Part shown: positions 5,208 through 6,260 of the stretch, one piece after another | Layout of the letters: each line of letters begins with the position of its first letter | How positions within the stretch are numbered: the first letter of the stretch is position 1 | DNA from: Chloroflexota bacterium | Lineage (GTDB): Bacteria; Chloroflexota; Dehalococcoidia; UBA1127; JACQUN01 | Direction: 5' to 3' | NCBI GenBank assembly: GCA_016210285.1 | Contig: JACQUN010000075.1 | Span: 1 to 6,260, forward strand | Length of the DNA stretch: 6,260 nt | Notes under the pieces: generated by a model | The model's database searches: none | What the model was told of the DNA's origin: nothing | Seen by the model: only the letters and a program-made list of their open reading frames with translations | Position numbers and translations under genes: made by a program

Positions 5208-6167
5208 TTAGGGCGCTTGCCCTCCGCCAGGAGTGCTCTCCGGCCCCAGCCCCAGGTGGCGGGCTGTGAAGAGGTAGACCGTGACCAGTTGCTGAAAGGG
5301 GACAAAGCGTTCCGCCAGGGAACGGGCTTCTGCTTCGGTCATCGGCGCACCGCCTGTGTAGTAGGCAGCCACGGTCCGGCGCAGGGCCAGGTCCCCGGCG
5401 GGAAACACGTCGGGCCTGCCCATGGCCCTCAGCAGGACCCACTCGGCAGTCCATCGGCCAATGCCCCGCCACTGGCAGAGCCGAGCGATCAGCTCCTCGC
5501 TGGGGAGGCCTGCCACGGCCTCAGGGTCCAGCTCGCAAGCCCGAATGCGGGTCGCAAGGTCCAGGATATACTCCGCCTTTCGGGTGCTCAGCTTGCAGCG
5601 CCGCAGCCCTTCCAGCCCAGCCTCCAGAAGGGCATGGGGAGACGGGAAGGCGTGGTAGGTGTGGCCATCCAGGCTGAGCCGGGGGCCGTAGGTCTGGGTG
5701 AGCAGTGTCCTGACCATGCGTGCGATGGTGCTGGCGACCTGCTGGCCAGCAATGGCGAAGACCAGGCCCTCGAAGAGAGTGGGCATCCGTGGCGGATGGA
5801 GGCCGTAGAGCCTCCTGGTGATCCCCCGGAGCACGGGGTCACCTTCAGCCCAGGCGTAGAAGGGGCGCAGGTCCGCCTGGGCCCCAAGGATCCAGGCGAC
5901 TCGGTCCAGCGCCCATGCGGCATCCTCGGCCCTGACCTCCTCGCCGAGCACCTCCACTTCCAGCCCTGGCGTGTCCACCTCTTCGGGCTGCCTGGCGCTG
6001 CGGGCCGAGGCCAGGAGCAAGCGCCCATCTCGCTCTAGCAGGCGCTGGAACACCCCGTTGTGGAAATGGTCGGCCCCAGTCTCGCCAGTGAAGTAGGTCT
6101 GGTAGCCCGCCGTCAGATCGAGGCTGAAGGGGGGTCTGGGCCTGAGCCCTTCCAGTCGGCGTTGCAT
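5208..6167 (-). CDS. DNA-3-methyladenine glycosylase II (AlkA-type, HhH-GPD superfamily)
   Basis: Base-excision repair enzyme predicted to remove alkylated purines such as 3-methyladenine from DNA. Counting from the ATG at 6165-6167 it has 319 residues. The N-terminal domain begins with RPPFSLDLT (11-19). LFEGLVFAIAGQQVAS (131-146) opens the helical core, and KAEYILDLA (197-205) follows. The helix-hairpin-helix WRGIGRWTAEWVLLRAMG (233-250) leads to FPAGDLALRR (255-264), with catalytic Asp at D259. The Lys that marks OGG1-type bifunctional enzymes is not seen in the hairpin, so the AlkA type is favoured. The frame is open to an ATG at 6242, which would add 25 residues. I prefer 6167 because family similarity begins just after it and GGAG lies 11 nt upstream, but 6242 cannot be excluded. 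An AT-rich TATATAT near 6241-6247 could be a -10 box. The TAA stop (5208-5210) lies within the target duplication of MITE copy 2. Confidence 0.88.
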   Translation of the reverse strand: MQRRLEGLRPRPPFSLDLTAGYQTYFTGETGADHFHNGVFQRLLERDGRLLLASARSARQPEEVDTPGLEVEVLGEEVRAEDAAWALDRVAWILGAQADLRPFYAWAEGDPVLRGITRRLYGLHPPRMPTLFEGLVFAIAGQQVASTIARMVRTLLTQTYGPRLSLDGHTYHAFPSPHALLEAGLEGLRRCKLSTRKAEYILDLATRIRACELDPEAVAGLPSEELIARLCQWRGIGRWTAEWVLLRAMGRPDVFPAGDLALRRTVAAYYTGGAPMTEAEARSLAERFVPFQQLVTVYLFTARHLGLGPESTPGGGQAP

Positions 6168-6260
6168 GGTGCGTGCATCTCCCTCTTGCCTGACGAGCGG
6201 GTCTGCCGCTTGCGGGCTAGAGTCCTGAGTCAGAAGAAACATATATATTCCCAGCCGCCC

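Noticed and set aside
6241..6247. TATATAT as a -10 box for the glycosylase
   Set aside because: Plausible, but any -35 would lie beyond or at the window edge, so it is mentioned with the gene and not annotated as a promoter.

Overview
The window is GC-rich bacterial chromosome carrying housekeeping genes: DNA replication and repair (polA and an AlkA-type glycosylase), coenzyme A synthesis (coaD), 16S rRNA methylation (rsmD), a coiled-coil protein resembling a division or envelope factor, and one arsenite methyltransferase (arsM). The order rsmD-coaD-coiled-coil protein is known to me from Actinobacteria and Chloroflexota. High GC, that order and the style of the proteins suggest a Chloroflexota (Dehalococcoidia-like) environmental genome. 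This placement is an inference and only moderately secure.

Layout. Bases 1-2031 (minus) hold the first 677 codons of DNA polymerase I; the 3' end, with the polymerase catalytic motifs, lies outside the window. Bases 2032-2250 are a divergent intergenic region with a recognisable promoter for each side. Bases 2251-3000 (plus) encode ArsM. Bases 3001-3222 separate convergent genes and contain a 140-bp MITE-like element plus a GC-rich hairpin. Bases 3223-4912 (minus) are an apparent operon read rsmD -> coaD -> coiled-coil protein, with rsmD and coaD overlapping by 40 nt and a strongly structured 116-nt gap before the third gene. Bases 4913-5072 hold a good sigma70-type promoter for that operon. 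Bases 5073-5207 are the second MITE-like copy. Bases 5208-6167 (minus) encode an AlkA/HhH-GPD DNA glycosylase, and its upstream region runs to the window end.

The most notable signal is the pair of short non-coding elements at 3033-3172 and 5073-5207. They share near-identical arms, imperfect 15-bp terminal inverted repeats, two conserved internal hairpins and a divergent centre. Each is flanked by its own perfect 4-bp direct repeat (ATAG for copy 1, TTAG for copy 2), as expected of target-site duplications. They therefore look like non-autonomous transposable elements rather than simple intergenic repeats. Copy 2 sits exactly at the stop codon of the glycosylase gene, and the stop lies inside the duplicated target. 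Nothing else is clearly a new system; the remaining interest is in regulatory structure (dyads in promoters, a folded leader) and in arsM standing without other ars genes.
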